DNA of 64,000 nucleotides. Source: Anaerostipes hominis (ex Lee et al. 2021) (GTDB lineage: Bacteria; Bacillota; Clostridia; Lachnospirales; Lachnospiraceae). Position numbers and translations under genes: made by a program. Of the stretch, positions 41,680-51,664 are shown piece after piece (within the stretch, counting starts at the first letter, position 1; every line of letters begins with the position of its first letter). The stretch is from positions 62,001 through 126,000 of the forward strand of contig NZ_NQOG01000005.1 of the NCBI RefSeq assembly GCF_002270485.1. The letters run 5' to 3'. Under the pieces are notes generated by a model. The model saw only the letters and a program-made list of their open reading frames with translations. It was not told the DNA's origin and made no database searches.

Positions 41680-43062
41680 ATGTTTAAGAAAATTTTAATT
41701 GCAAACAGAGGAGAGATCGCGGTGCGCATCATCCGGGCCTGCCGTGAGATGGACATCCTTTCTGTAGCAGTTTGCTCCGAGGCAGATAAAGAAGCTCTGC
41801 ACGCACAGCTGGCGGATGAGACCGTCTGTATCGGGCCCGCGCCTGCAAAGGACAGCTATCTGGATATGGAGAGGATCATCGGAGCTGCTATGGCAGTAGG
41901 GGCGGATGCCATTCATCCGGGATTCGGATTTTTATCGGAGAACAGTAAGTTTGTCCGCATGTGTGAAAAGTGCAACATATCCTTTATCGGGCCTTCCGCA
42001 GAAATCATTGACAAAATGGGGGATAAATCTTCTGCCAGAAAGACTATGATGGAGGCTGGTGTTCCGGTTGTGCCGGGGACCAAAGATGCGGTTTACGAAG
42101 CCTTGGAGGGCAGGAAGATTGCCGACGAGATGGGATATCCCGTCATGATCAAGGCATCCGCAGGCGGCGGAGGCAAGGGCATGAGGATCTGCGAAGACTC
42201 CGCAGAGTTTGAACATATATTTGAAACGGCAAAGCGGGAAGCAGAAAATGCTTTCGGCGACGGCACCATGTATATTGAAAAATATATCCGTGATCCGAGA
42301 CATATCGAATTTCAGATTTTGGCTGATAAATACGGAAATGCGGTTCATCTGGGTGAGAGGGACTGTTCCATCCAGAGACGTCATCAGAAGCTGATTGAGG
42401 AGTCACCGTCACCGGCCATTAACAAAGAGCTCAGAGAGAAGATGGGAGCCATTGCAGTCAAAGCGGCAAAAGTGGTCGGATATTACAGCGCAGGCACCAT
42501 TGAATTCCTGAAGGACCAGGACGGGAATTTCTATTTCATTGAGATGAACACCAGAATTCAGGTAGAACATCCGGTCACGGAATGGGTCACCGGCATCGAC
42601 TTAATCCGGGAACAGATTCGTATTGCGGCGGGAAGACATCTGACTTATCAGCAGAAGGATATCCATATCTCCGGACACGCCATTGAGGTAAGGGTAAATG
42701 CAGAGGATACGGAACATGATTTCAGGCCGAGTCCGGGAACTGTTACAAATGTACATTTTCCGGGAGGCAAGGGTGTGCGCATTGACTCTGCCCTGTTTAC
42801 CGGATATCAGATCCCTCCGTTCTATGATTCGATGGTTGCAAAACTGATCGTCTATGACAAAAACCGTGAACTGGCTTTGAGGAAGCTCAGAAATGCTCTG
42901 GGAGAGCTGGTACTGGAAGGCATCAAGACGAACATCGATTACCAGTATGACATCATCAATCATCAGGATTTTATTGACGGAAATGTGGATACCGCATTTA
43001 TTGAAAGGTTCCAGAAGGAACGGGAAGAAGAGACAGAAAGCCAGGGTGAAGCATCATGTTAA
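41680..43062 (+). CDS. accC: Biotin carboxylase subunit of acetyl-CoA carboxylase
   Basis: 460 residues. N-terminal [21 protein letters not shown]-grasp glycine loop [11 protein letters not shown], and [14 protein letters not shown], which holds the carboxylation site residues. Carboxylates biotin on AccB with ATP and bicarbonate. Overlaps accD by seven bases. Confidence 0.96.
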   Translation: MFKKILIANRGEIAVRIIRACREMDILSVAVCSEADKEALHAQLADETVCIGPAPAKDSYLDMERIIGAAMAVGADAIHPGFGFLSENSKFVRMCEKCNISFIGPSAEIIDKMGDKSSARKTMMEAGVPVVPGTKDAVYEALEGRKIADEMGYPVMIKASAGGGGKGMRICEDSAEFEHIFETAKREAENAFGDGTMYIEKYIRDPRHIEFQILADKYGNAVHLGERDCSIQRRHQKLIEESPSPAINKELREKMGAIAVKAAKVVGYYSAGTIEFLKDQDGNFYFIEMNTRIQVEHPVTEWVTGIDLIREQIRIAAGRHLTYQQKDIHISGHAIEVRVNAEDTEHDFRPSPGTVTNVHFPGGKGVRIDSALFTGYQIPPFYDSMVAKLIVYDKNRELALRKLRNALGELVLEGIKTNIDYQYDIINHQDFIDGNVDTAFIERFQKEREEETESQGEASC

Positions 43063-43937
43063 AAGAAATGTTTAAGAAAAGAACATTGACACCTCAGGAG
43101 AAAAAGCAGGCGGAACGGGTGAAAAAGGCCAAAGATACCCTGCTTGAATATCAGGCGCCGGAAGGACTGTTCCAAAAATGCAGTGACTGCGGAAAGCCGG
43201 TCTATAATGAAGATATCATTGAAAATTATTATATCTGCCCCCACTGCGGAAATTATTTCAGAATACGGCCGAGAACAAGGATTGCCATGGTTCTGGACCG
43301 CAATACCTTTGAGGAGTGGGACACCGGACTTGTCACGTCCGATCCGCTGGAGTTTCCGGGCTATTTGAAAAAGCTGGAGCACCAGAAATCTGTGACGAAT
43401 CTGGAAGAAGCGGTGATCACGGGAAAAGGAAAGATCGGCGGCAGTGAAGTGGCCATTGCAGTCATGAGTGCTGATTTCATGATGGGCAGCATGGGCCAGG
43501 TCGTCGGTGAAAAGATCACGAGGGCTATCGAGAGAGCCACCGAGCAGAGAATACCAATCATTATTTTTACATGTTCGGGAGGGGCCAGGATGCAGGAAGG
43601 CATCATTTCCCTGATGCAGATGGAGAAGACGTCGGCGGCTTTGAGAAGACACGACCAGGCAGGGCTTTTGTACATCAGTGTACTGACAGATCCGACGACC
43701 GGAGGAGTGACTGCAAGTTTTGCAATGCTCGGAGATGTGATACTGGCTGAACCGGGAGCGCTGGTCGGATTTGCAGGACCCCGCGTCATCGAGCAGACCA
43801 TTGGGCAGAAGCTTCCGGATGGTTTCCAGAGATCCGAATTCCTGCTGGAGCACGGATTTGTAGATAAGATCGTTGAGCGGAAGAACCTGCGGAAAGTGCT
43901 TGCCACCATTATAAGGAGTTGTTGTTATGAGTCATAA
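43056..43937 (+). CDS. accD: Acetyl-CoA carboxylase carboxyltransferase, beta subunit
   Basis: 293 residues. N-terminal zinc ribbon with four cysteines (CSDC near residues 42-45 and CPHC about 20 residues later), then the crotonase-like carboxyltransferase domain with GGARMQEG and [11 protein letters not shown]. Pairs with AccA encoded next, with reading frames overlapping by 11 bases. Confidence 0.95.
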   Translation: MLKEMFKKRTLTPQEKKQAERVKKAKDTLLEYQAPEGLFQKCSDCGKPVYNEDIIENYYICPHCGNYFRIRPRTRIAMVLDRNTFEEWDTGLVTSDPLEFPGYLKKLEHQKSVTNLEEAVITGKGKIGGSEVAIAVMSADFMMGSMGQVVGEKITRAIERATEQRIPIIIFTCSGGARMQEGIISLMQMEKTSAALRRHDQAGLLYISVLTDPTTGGVTASFAMLGDVILAEPGALVGFAGPRVIEQTIGQKLPDGFQRSEFLLEHGFVDKIVERKNLRKVLATIIRSCCYES

Positions 43938-44721
43938 TAATTTAACACCATGGGAGAGAGTCGAGATCTCAAGGTCAGCGGAGCGGCCGACCAGTCTGGA
44001 CTACATTACAACGATCTTTGACCGTTATATGTCCCTGCACGGAGACCGCCTGTTCGGCGATGACGGAGCGATCGTCGGGGGGCTGGCATCCATAGACGGC
44101 ATTCCGGTCACAGTGGTTGGACAGCAGAAAGGCCGTTCTACAAAGGAAAATATAAAAAGGAACTTCGGAATGCCTTCCCCGGAAGGTTACAGGAAGACGA
44201 TGCGTCTCATGCGTCAGGCAGAGAAATTCCATCGTCCGGTCATCTGTTTTGTGGATACGCCGGGAGCCTTCTGCGGCATCGAAGCTGAGGAGGGCGGCAT
44301 CGGTGAGGCGATCGCGAGAAATCTTTATGAGATGTCTTCCCTGAAAGTTCCGATACTTTCGATTATGATCGGAGAAGGCGGCAGCGGCGGAGCTATCGCC
44401 ATGGCTGTCGGCAATGAGGTGTGGAGCATGGAAAATTCCACTTACTCAGTCCTATCCCCGGAAGGGTTTGCAAGTATCCTGTGGAAAGACGGAAGCAGGG
44501 CATCCGAGGCTGCAAAAGTAATGAAGATCACAGCGGCAGATTTAAAGGAACTCGGAGTGATCGAGAGGGTCATCAGAGAACCCGAACCTGCAAGTATTGA
44601 TAATATTATCGAATTGTCAGAGGAGATCAGAGAGATGATCGTTGATTTCCTGAAACGATATAAGAAGAAAATGCCGGAAGAGATTGTAGAAGAGAGATAC
44701 CAGCGCTTTAGAAAAATGTAA
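43927..44721 (+). CDS. accA: Acetyl-CoA carboxylase carboxyltransferase, alpha subunit
   Basis: 264 residues, a shorter AccA as usual in Firmicutes. Motifs [36 protein letters not shown] and [15 protein letters not shown] form the CoA and biotin pockets. Completes malonyl-CoA synthesis with AccB, AccC and AccD. Confidence 0.95.
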   Translation: MSHNNLTPWERVEISRSAERPTSLDYITTIFDRYMSLHGDRLFGDDGAIVGGLASIDGIPVTVVGQQKGRSTKENIKRNFGMPSPEGYRKTMRLMRQAEKFHRPVICFVDTPGAFCGIEAEEGGIGEAIARNLYEMSSLKVPILSIMIGEGGSGGAIAMAVGNEVWSMENSTYSVLSPEGFASILWKDGSRASEAAKVMKITAADLKELGVIERVIREPEPASIDNIIELSEEIREMIVDFLKRYKKKMPEEIVEERYQRFRKM

Positions 44722-44750
44722 CTGAAAGAAAGACCACGGAGGTAATGGAA

Positions 44751-45806
44751 GTGAAACCATTGAAGATCGGGGATTTGGTTGCGAAAATCCCTATTATACA
44801 GGGGGGAATGGGCGTAGGTGTCAGTTTGAGTTCTCTTGCGGGAGCTGTTGCAAGAGAGGGCGGCATCGGTGTGCTGTCGGCGGCTCAGATTGGATACAAC
44901 GAGCCGGACTTTGAGCAGGACCCTGAGGGCGCCAATATGCGTGCCATGAAAAAACATATCAGGAAGGCGAGAGAGATCGCACCCGACGGTGTCATTGGCA
45001 TAAATATCATGGTAGCCACAAGGCTGTATGCCAACTATGTAAAAGAAGCAATTGCAAACGGCATTGACCTGATTATTTCAGGCGCCGGACTTCCTACGGA
45101 GCTTCCGGCTCTGGCAAAGGGGAGCAAAACAAAGCTTATCCCGATCGTATCCCCGAAAAAGTCGGCGCGGGTGATTCTCAAGATGTGGGATAAAAAGCAT
45201 CAGACGGCACCGGATGCCCTGCTGATCGAAGGTCCAAAGGCCGGGGGCCATCTGGGATTTAAATATGAAGAGCTTGTCAGCGATGAGACTTATGAAAATT
45301 ATGATGACACGATTCAGGAGATCATCGACATGGTAAAAACATATGAAGAAAAATATGAAAAAGACATCCCGGTTATCGTGGCGGGAGGAGTTTCCTCCAA
45401 AGAAGACCTGGAACACTGTCTTTCCATGGGAGCTTCCGGAGTGCAGATTGCCACTCCATTTGTCACTACTGAGGAGTGTGACGCGGATATCAAGTATAAA
45501 GAGGCTTATATTAACTGCAAAAAAGAAGATATCACGATCGTAAAGAGTCCGGTGGGAATGCCTGGGCGGGCCATCAAAAATAAATTTATGGAAATCGTCC
45601 AGAGAGAAGGCAGGATCAAGCCGAAGCACTGCTTTAACTGTATGTCTGCCTGCAGTCCGGCTGAGACCGTTTACTGTATCACGGAACGGCTGATCGAGGC
45701 TGTTAAAGGAAATGTGGATGACGGACTGATTTTCTGCGGAGCTGATGCGTGGAAGTGCAATAAGATCACCACTGTGAAAGACGTTATTGGAAGCTATTTA
45801 AGATGA
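44751..45806 (+). CDS. fabK: Enoyl-ACP reductase II (FabK-type flavoprotein)
   Basis: About 351 residues, FMN-dependent TIM barrel of the FabK/nitronate monooxygenase group: IPIIQGGMGVGVS at the N-terminus, LIEGPKAGGHLG and IVAGGVSSKEDL for flavin binding. Position as last fab gene supports enoyl-ACP reduction. It is about 40 residues longer than streptococcal FabK because of a cysteine-rich end (CFNCMSACSP, then two more Cys). Start: the GTG at 44751 has ideal distance to GGAGG, while the ATG at 44745 is only two bases away. Confidence 0.85.
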   Translation: MKPLKIGDLVAKIPIIQGGMGVGVSLSSLAGAVAREGGIGVLSAAQIGYNEPDFEQDPEGANMRAMKKHIRKAREIAPDGVIGINIMVATRLYANYVKEAIANGIDLIISGAGLPTELPALAKGSKTKLIPIVSPKKSARVILKMWDKKHQTAPDALLIEGPKAGGHLGFKYEELVSDETYENYDDTIQEIIDMVKTYEEKYEKDIPVIVAGGVSSKEDLEHCLSMGASGVQIATPFVTTEECDADIKYKEAYINCKKEDITIVKSPVGMPGRAIKNKFMEIVQREGRIKPKHCFNCMSACSPAETVYCITERLIEAVKGNVDDGLIFCGADAWKCNKITTVKDVIGSYLR

Positions 45807-47113
45807 GAAGAGAGAGAGAAAAAGCGAAATGGTATCTGTGGATCTTCATAGGTATAGCTGTGCTGATCCATCTGATTCTCCAAAGTGATTTTGGGGATGA
45901 CTTAATCTTTGGAGCACAGCTGGAACACAAGGCTGTCCTGCCGTGGCTGGTCCACAGGTATCACAGCCTGTCTTCCAGATTCCTGGTTGAAATCTCCATG
46001 GCGGCGGCGCTTAAAATGCCGGTTCTGCTCTGGAAGGCTTTAGATATCTTGGTCTGTATCCTGCTGGGTGCAGGACTCAATTATCTGCTGGACAACAAGG
46101 GGAAGTGTGCAATTTTCACCGCAGCGCTGCTCTGTGTATATCCATTTATGCATATGGGTTCTGCAGGATGGAGAGTTACCACAGCCAATTATCTCTGGCC
46201 TTTGGCCGCAGGGATCGGCTGTCTTGTGCTGTTTAAAAAGTTCCTGGAACAAAAGAAACTGTCAGTGGCTGAGTATGTGCTCTATATGGCCGGCATACTT
46301 TACGCGGCGAACCTGGAACAGATGGCTATTGTGCTCGCAGGCAGTCTCTGTCTGCTGATCTTCTGTTTCAGAGATCATAAAAGAGCTGTGGTTTTTCTTG
46401 CGGCAGGACTTATCGCTGTCATTGGGAACCTGGTATTTATTTTGAGCAATCCGGGCAATTCTGTCCGAGTGGCAAAAGAGATCCACGACAAAATGCCGGA
46501 ATTTATTCGTCTGACATTTCTTGACAAGCTGAGACTTGGATTTGTGTCAATCTTCCAACATTTTACCGTTGTGCCAAACTTCATCCTGTTTATCTTTTGT
46601 CTTCTGCTCATTCTTCTTGCCGTTGACAGGAAGTTCCGGAAATGGAAGCTTGCCGCAGCACTGGTCCCTATGGGGCTTGATATCATCTACAGCCTGTATT
46701 TTCTTGTTGATATCGTCAAGAATCGGTCAGTGGAATACACGGAACCGCGGGTTCTCCCGGAAAATGCAGTACAGTGGGGATTCCAGATCCTTATGGGCGT
46801 TGCTTTTCTGATTTTTATCATATGTGTGATCTTTGTCTGTATAGAAGGGCTCAAGGACAGCAGGGACCGGATGCTTGTGATCTCAGGGTTTTTGATCGGA
46901 GGAGCTACCAGAATGGCCCTGGCCTTTACCCCGACCATGTTTGCGTCCAGCACCAGGACGTATCTGTTTTTATATATGGCATTCATACTTGGATCGGCGG
47001 TCATCTATAAAAGGATTGAGAAGGTCCGTTTTAACTGGCTCCTGAATGCAGCCATTGTTTTTGGGGTTCTCATGAATCTGGGAGGTATCGTCATGCTCCA
47101 GATGAAATATTAA
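45803..47113 (+). CDS. Polytopic membrane protein (DUF6056-like)
   Basis: 436 residues with about eleven hydrophobic helices and short loops. The first outside loop has SDFGDDLIFG and, after helix two, HRYHSLSSRFLVE, a pattern seen in lipid-linked-sugar glycosyltransferases of the GT-C kind and DUF6056 proteins. It overlaps fabK by four bases (ATGA), so it is cotranscribed with fatty-acid synthesis; a role in membrane or cell-envelope glycolipids is inference. Terminator follows. Confidence 0.75.
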   Translation: MRREREKAKWYLWIFIGIAVLIHLILQSDFGDDLIFGAQLEHKAVLPWLVHRYHSLSSRFLVEISMAAALKMPVLLWKALDILVCILLGAGLNYLLDNKGKCAIFTAALLCVYPFMHMGSAGWRVTTANYLWPLAAGIGCLVLFKKFLEQKKLSVAEYVLYMAGILYAANLEQMAIVLAGSLCLLIFCFRDHKRAVVFLAAGLIAVIGNLVFILSNPGNSVRVAKEIHDKMPEFIRLTFLDKLRLGFVSIFQHFTVVPNFILFIFCLLLILLAVDRKFRKWKLAAALVPMGLDIIYSLYFLVDIVKNRSVEYTEPRVLPENAVQWGFQILMGVAFLIFIICVIFVCIEGLKDSRDRMLVISGFLIGGATRMALAFTPTMFASSTRTYLFLYMAFILGSAVIYKRIEKVRFNWLLNAAIVFGVLMNLGGIVMLQMKY

Positions 47114-47130
47114 AAATTCATAGTAATCTA

Positions 47131-47173
47131 AAATCTCTGCAGAAGGATCGTTTGCCCTCTGCGGAGATTTTTT
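47131..47173 (+). terminator. Terminator of the fab operon
   Basis: AAATCTC.GCAGA.GG pairs with CC.TCTGC.GAGATTT and is followed by TTT. Confidence 0.85.
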
Positions 47174-47302
47174 AGTGTTTTTTATTCCTAAATTGCTGCA
47201 TCTTAAAATTTGCAAAGCGAGAGGTCCGCTTAATAAAGGTTCTCCGTTCGGCTATCAGCTTTATGATCTCATTACCGATTCTGTCTATGATTGAACGCAT
47301 TT

Positions 47303-47345
47303 CCTCCTAAGCGAGGGGGCAGAGGTTCAAATCCTCCCGGAGACG
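47303..47345 (+). pseudogene. 3' half of tRNA-Arg(CCT)
   Basis: From the anticodon loop (CTCCTAA) to the discriminator base: CTCCTAAGCG, variable region, T arm AGAGGTTCAAATCCTCC, and acceptor 3' strand CGGAGACG. The 5' half (expected acceptor start GTCTCCG and D arm) is missing; upstream sequence does not pair. A rho-independent terminator follows at 47357, as expected for a real tRNA gene end. The break lies in the anticodon loop, a common crossover point of tRNA-specific integrases. Confidence 0.55.
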
Positions 47346-47356
47346 CGTTTTTAAGA

Positions 47357-47400
47357 GTGGGAATTGTTAGCAAAAATGCTAAAACAGTTCCCGCTTTTTC
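47357..47400 (+). terminator. Terminator behind the tRNA fragment
   Basis: GTGGGAA..TTAGCA pairs with TGCTAA..TTCCCGC and is followed by TTTTT. Confidence 0.75.
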
Positions 47401-47606
47401 GTTCCATAGATTTCCCTTGCAATAACGGTATCCCTTATAAGTTTTGTTATATTTTTCCTTTTTGGGAAATTCAATTTACCTGCAAAGTATAGAACATTTG
47501 AATGTAAACTTTCAGAAAATGTCTGCTATAATATTTATATAATATGTTAGAAAATGAGGGATTAGAATGAAAGTGCAAGAATAATATAGCCAATCAGGGC
47601 GGTGCA

Positions 47607-47762
47607 ATGATCAGGACACTTTATACGACGTATAATGGGACAAAAGAAAATCATAAGTATCTTGCCCAATACTGTTTCAAGAAAGTATTCCCATGTGATA
47701 GGTACTACTCAAATAAAGTGAGGAGTTTGCTAGTTAAGGGATTGAGATTTAGTACGAGATGA
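47607..47762 (+). CDS. Possible 51-aa ORF, unknown
   Basis: Open frame starting MIRTLYTTYNGTKENH with a weak GGGCGG site. The composition is compatible with coding, and the 760-base stretch 47114-47875 has no other candidate gene, but nothing is recognised. May be debris of the recombination junction. Confidence 0.2.
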   Translation: MIRTLYTTYNGTKENHKYLAQYCFKKVFPCDRYYSNKVRSLLVKGLRFSTR

Positions 47763-47775
47763 CGTATCTGATATA

Positions 47776-47839
47776 TTACTACTAGTAACATTGAAAGATA
47801 TGTATATATCTTGATTTCTACCGGACTAATATGTATTAT
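47776..47839 (+). promoter_or_regulatory. Promoter and palindromes before the mini-sigma-54 gene
   Basis: TTGATT (47811-47816), 17 bases, TATTAT (47834-47839). AAGATAT/ATATCTT arms (47795-47812) overlap the -35 box and TTACT/AGTAA arms lie at 47776-47788; either could be an operator. Confidence 0.45.
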
Positions 47840-47875
47840 AATCTAAAATAAAAAGGAATTAATAGGAACGGAATT

Positions 47876-48388
47876 ATGTACGGAATAAATTTAGAACAAA
47901 AACGGACACATAGTCTTTCTCAGTCAAATGGATTTGATAGAAGCATGGTGGAAAATTGTGGGATGGAAGAACTGTCTATGCTGGAAGAAATAGGGGAGGA
48001 TATCGTATTATATATCAAGGAACAGCTGGATTTTAATAAGTATAGTAAAAAAGAGCTGGAAATTATAGAATACCTGACGGAAAATCTGGATGAAAACGGA
48101 TTTTGCTCAGTGAATGAAGAAGAAGTAGCCGAAACTGTATACATAAAAGATTTGTTTACTTCGGGAGTGAAACAAACGGATGGTCAGATGACTTCAGTGG
48201 ATGAAATTAAATATATTTTAGAAGAGTTTATTGCAGCTGAGAATAAAGCAAGACCTTATAGTGATAGTAAGTTGGTCGATCTATTTAAAGAAAAAGAGAT
48301 TTTGATATCAAGACGTACAATAGCGAAGTATAGAAAAGAATTAGGCATAAAGAGTAGTTTTGCCAGAAAGGAACTTGTGGATGAATAA
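47876..48388 (+). CDS. Miniature sigma-54 (RpoN-like, 170 aa)
   Basis: Recognisable pieces of sigma-54 in order: a short N-terminal segment (1-45) in the place of activator-interacting region I; residues 46-86 like the first part of the core-binding domain (YIKEQLDFNKYSKKELEI, NLDENGF); then from about 88 the end of the DNA-binding domain (YIKDLFTSGV, ILEEFIAAENKARPYSDSKL) with an intact RpoN box SRRTIAKYRK at 145-154. A full sigma-54 has about 430-480 residues; about 250, including the second core-binding half and the -12-recognising HTH, are absent at a clean join near residue 87. Its last eight bases overlap the activator gene. Confidence 0.75.
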   Translation: MYGINLEQKRTHSLSQSNGFDRSMVENCGMEELSMLEEIGEDIVLYIKEQLDFNKYSKKELEIIEYLTENLDENGFCSVNEEEVAETVYIKDLFTSGVKQTDGQMTSVDEIKYILEEFIAAENKARPYSDSKLVDLFKEKEILISRRTIAKYRKELGIKSSFARKELVDE

Positions 48389-51107
48389 AACTAAAGAAAA
48401 AATATACGAAGAAGTCCAAGAAAATACAAAAAAATGGAAAGACAAAGGAATAGAGTGGTTTTCTGCAGGTGAAATAGGTATGCGTTTAGGAATTAGTAGA
48501 ACTCTTGCAAGTCAGTACCTGAATGAAATGGTAAGAGAAGGAAGACTGGTTAAAACATCTAATCGTCCGGTTGCTTATCTGGAAAAAAAAATTTTGGAAG
48601 ATTTGTATCCAGATAGAAACATTACAGATACAGTAGAAAAAGAAAGTCTGGAAGATGGAAAACCCGGAGAAAAAGAAGATTGTTTTAAAAAAGTAATCGG
48701 AGCGAACGGAAGTATTTCATATATGGTAGATCAGTGCAAAGCGGCGGTCGTTTATCCTCCAAATGGACTTCCTGTATTACTTACGGGACCTACAGGATGT
48801 GGAAAAAGTTATATGGTAAAAATACTATATGAGTATTTGAAGAAAGAAAATCTGATTCCAGAACATGCAAAACTTGTAACATTGAACTGCTCAGAATATG
48901 CAAATAATCCAGAACTTTTGACAGCTAATTTATTTGGGTATAAAAAGGGAGCATTTACAGGGGCATATCAGGATTGTTCCGGTTTAATCCAGGAGGCTGA
49001 TCAGGGAGTGCTTTTTCTTGATGAAGTACATAGTCTTCCGGATAAATGTCAGGAAAAATTATTTATATTTCTTGATAAGGGAGAATTTTATCGTTTTGGT
49101 GATAATTCAAAAGTGTGTCATGCTTCTGTTAAGATGCTGTTTGCAACATCGGAAGATCCGAATGCAGTGTTGTTAAAGACCCTTTTAAGAAGAATTCCGG
49201 TGATTATTCATCTTCCTTCTTTGGAGGAAAGATCAATCGAAGAAAAAAAAGAAATTATTTTAATGACAATCAAAAATGAGGAGGAACGAATAAAAAGAAA
49301 GATCAGGATAGGAAGGCAAGTATTTAATGCATTGATGAATTACAGATTTGACGGTAATATCGGTCAGTTAAAAGATTGTATAAGGCTGGGATGTTCCAAT
49401 GCGTATGCAGAAAATAAAGAAAATACGGTAGATATTAAACTTTTGAATATGCCAAATTATATTATTAGAGAGGCTGGAAAACATATTGATGATACACGGA
49501 CAGAAGTAGAAATGCTTGATCTCGATAAGATAAAAAATACAAAAGAGCAGAAATATGTTTTGCATTTATATGATGAGATTTTGAAAGGCTATGAAGAGTA
49601 CTATAAAGATGGACGAGATTTTGAGGATTGTATGAAGATGCTGCTGGAAAAGATAAGTGAATATTATGATTATCTGATCTATCAAAAGCAGTATATGAAT
49701 ACAAGGATAGAGTTGTTAGAAGAAATGGTAAATGATATTCTGAAACAGGCAGAAATCAGATATAGTTTAAAAAGAGATACCAATAAAGAAAGAATCATAG
49801 TGAGATTTTTATGTGACTACACACAGAGACTTTCTATGTTCAGACAATGGGAACAGGAACATATCAAAGAAATTAAAAAGTGTAAAGAAACATTTCAGAT
49901 AAACTGTCCAATCGAATATGAAATTGCAGATAATATCACAAAACAGATTGGGAAAAGAATGGAACTTCAGTTAGGAGAGTTTAATAAGATTCTTATATTA
50001 TTACATGTTCATTCTGTTCAACAAACAGGAAGCACAAACAATATATTTGGAGTTATTTTGTGCCATGGATGTTCAACTGCAACCAGTATAAAAGATGCTG
50101 CAAATAAATTGTTGGGCAGCCAGGTGTTTGAAGCTATAGATATGCCATTGGATATACCCACATCAGAAATCGGGGAGCGTTTAGTGCAATTGCTAGAAAG
50201 GGAAAATACATACAGAGATGCAATCTTTTTAGTAGATATGGGATCATTAGAAGGTATTTATGAATATGTGAAAGGAAAATATAGAGGAAATATAGCAATT
50301 ATCAATGGTGTGACAACAAGAATGGCATTGGAAGTAGGAAGTACCATATTAGAGAAACAGGAATTGAAGAAAATTGCAGAAACGGCGTGTAAGCATAATA
50401 TTAGTACATATAAGGTTTTTGAAAATAAGGAAAAAGAAGATACGATTCTCTTTATCAATGAATCAGATATCCATGCTGCAAGGAGTATGATGGAGTTGTT
50501 TCAAAATAGTCTAATTCAGAATATAAAGTTAAAGTTTATTCCTGTAGATTATTATTCACTTGTGGTTCAAAAAAAGGATGCACCAATCTTTAAAGATTAT
50601 CATGTGGTTGCAATCGTAGGAAGCCCAGATCCGCAGATACCGGGCACACCATTTATACCGATTGAAGAAATAATTGAAGGAAGTGCAAAATCGGAAATAA
50701 ATAAGATACTTATCAGATATATTTCTGAACAGGAACTTGAAAAATTTAATCTTGCGGTTTTAAAGAATTTTTCATTACAAAATGTTATTGAAAAGATCAC
50801 TATTTTGAATGTGAAAATTGTTTTGGATGACGTAGAAAAAGCATTGGAAAAATTTCGAAAAGAATGGAAGATTATGATTCCAAATAAAATTTTGATAGGG
50901 TTGTATGTCCATATATGTTATTTGATTGAAAGACTAGTCAAAAAAGCACCAATTTCTACATATGCAGAGTTAGAGACTTTTCAAGTTGAACAACAAGAGT
51001 TTATTAGTGTTATAAAAAAATGTTTTAGTGACGTACAAAGACGGTATAGTGTCGAAATTCCAGTGTCGGAAATGGCATATATCTGGGATTACATAAATTT
51101 AATATAA
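48381..51107 (+). CDS. LevR-type sigma-54-dependent PTS activator
   Basis: 908 residues. Order: N-terminal winged helix (about 1-70, SAGEIGMRLGISRTLASQYLNEMVREGRL); AAA+ domain (about 100-330) with Walker A GPTGCGKS and the sigma-54-contacting GAFTGA loop; first PRD (about 400-520); EIIA-Man-like domain with LLHVHSV and CHGCSTATS; EIIB-like part; second PRD with the phosphorylatable His in YVHICYLIERLVKK. PTS components control such proteins by phosphorylation. The ATG at 48381 overlaps the mini-sigma-54 stop, AAAGGA upstream. Target: the -24/-12 promoter at 51186. Confidence 0.92.
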   Translation: MNKTKEKIYEEVQENTKKWKDKGIEWFSAGEIGMRLGISRTLASQYLNEMVREGRLVKTSNRPVAYLEKKILEDLYPDRNITDTVEKESLEDGKPGEKEDCFKKVIGANGSISYMVDQCKAAVVYPPNGLPVLLTGPTGCGKSYMVKILYEYLKKENLIPEHAKLVTLNCSEYANNPELLTANLFGYKKGAFTGAYQDCSGLIQEADQGVLFLDEVHSLPDKCQEKLFIFLDKGEFYRFGDNSKVCHASVKMLFATSEDPNAVLLKTLLRRIPVIIHLPSLEERSIEEKKEIILMTIKNEEERIKRKIRIGRQVFNALMNYRFDGNIGQLKDCIRLGCSNAYAENKENTVDIKLLNMPNYIIREAGKHIDDTRTEVEMLDLDKIKNTKEQKYVLHLYDEILKGYEEYYKDGRDFEDCMKMLLEKISEYYDYLIYQKQYMNTRIELLEEMVNDILKQAEIRYSLKRDTNKERIIVRFLCDYTQRLSMFRQWEQEHIKEIKKCKETFQINCPIEYEIADNITKQIGKRMELQLGEFNKILILLHVHSVQQTGSTNNIFGVILCHGCSTATSIKDAANKLLGSQVFEAIDMPLDIPTSEIGERLVQLLERENTYRDAIFLVDMGSLEGIYEYVKGKYRGNIAIINGVTTRMALEVGSTILEKQELKKIAETACKHNISTYKVFENKEKEDTILFINESDIHAARSMMELFQNSLIQNIKLKFIPVDYYSLVVQKKDAPIFKDYHVVAIVGSPDPQIPGTPFIPIEEIIEGSAKSEINKILIRYISEQELEKFNLAVLKNFSLQNVIEKITILNVKIVLDDVEKALEKFRKEWKIMIPNKILIGLYVHICYLIERLVKKAPISTYAELETFQVEQQEFISVIKKCFSDVQRRYSVEIPVSEMAYIWDYINLI

Positions 51108-51119
51108 AAAAATAAACAT

Positions 51120-51147
51120 AAAAAAGGTTGATATTTCAACCTTTTTT
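51120..51147 (+). terminator. Terminator after the activator gene
   Basis: AAAAAAGGTTGA pairs perfectly with TTCAACCTTTTTT around TAT. Confidence 0.9.
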
Positions 51148-51184
51148 ATGTTTTAAATAATTTTTTTTTGCTAATGGGGAAAAG

Positions 51185-51201
51185 TTGGCATCAGATTTGC
51201 G
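51185..51201 (+). promoter_or_regulatory. Sigma-54 (-24/-12) promoter of the mannose-type PTS operon
   Basis: TTGGCATCAGATTTGCG: GG and GC are exactly 12 bases apart and the flanks match TGGCAC-N5-TTGC with one mismatch. It lies 38 bases before the EIIA start, right after the activator terminator, where a LevR-type target promoter is expected. No sigma-A boxes of similar quality are present. Confidence 0.85.
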
Positions 51202-51238
51202 ATATAAATATAGTGAAAGAAAAAGAAAGGAGAGAAAG

Positions 51239-51664
51239 ATGAGAAAAATAATTTTAGCATCTCATGGAGAACTGGCTAACGGAATGAAGATGTCGGTGGA
51301 AATGATTGCTGGTGAGCAGGATAACCTTTATGCTGTTTCCATGTGCGGAACTATGGGACCTCAGGATGTTCTTCAAAAAGTTAAAGAAATTCTGGCAGAG
51401 GATGAAACATGCCAAGCAATCTTAATTACTGATCTGTCGGGCGGAAGCGTGAACACTGCGTTATCTGAATTACTTCGAGAAGAAAGATGTTCTTTAGTGT
51501 CAGGAATGAATATTATGCTTGTATTAGATATAGTGATGTCTGATGAAAGTAGTAATATAGACGAAATTCTGGAATCTGCACTGAGAGATGCGAAAAAAAC
51601 AATTTTAAATGTAGGAGAAATGTTGAATTCACAGGAAGAGGAAGGAGAGATGTTCTATGATTAA
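51239..51664 (+). CDS. PTS mannose-family EIIA component
   Basis: 141 residues, single EIIA-Man domain. Phosphorylated His is His9 in LASHGELANG; SGGSVNTALSELL is the later family motif. Receives phosphate from HPr and gives it to EIIB. AAAGGAG lies before the ATG at 51239. Overlaps the EIIB gene by eight bases. Confidence 0.93.
   Translation: MRKIILASHGELANGMKMSVEMIAGEQDNLYAVSMCGTMGPQDVLQKVKEILAEDETCQAILITDLSGGSVNTALSELLREERCSLVSGMNIMLVLDIVMSDESSNIDEILESALRDAKKTILNVGEMLNSQEEEGEMFYD

Noticed and set aside
44745-45806. fabK product as nitronate monooxygenase
   Set aside because: The families share a fold, but the location as the last gene of a complete fab/acc operon with no other enoyl reductase supports FabK.
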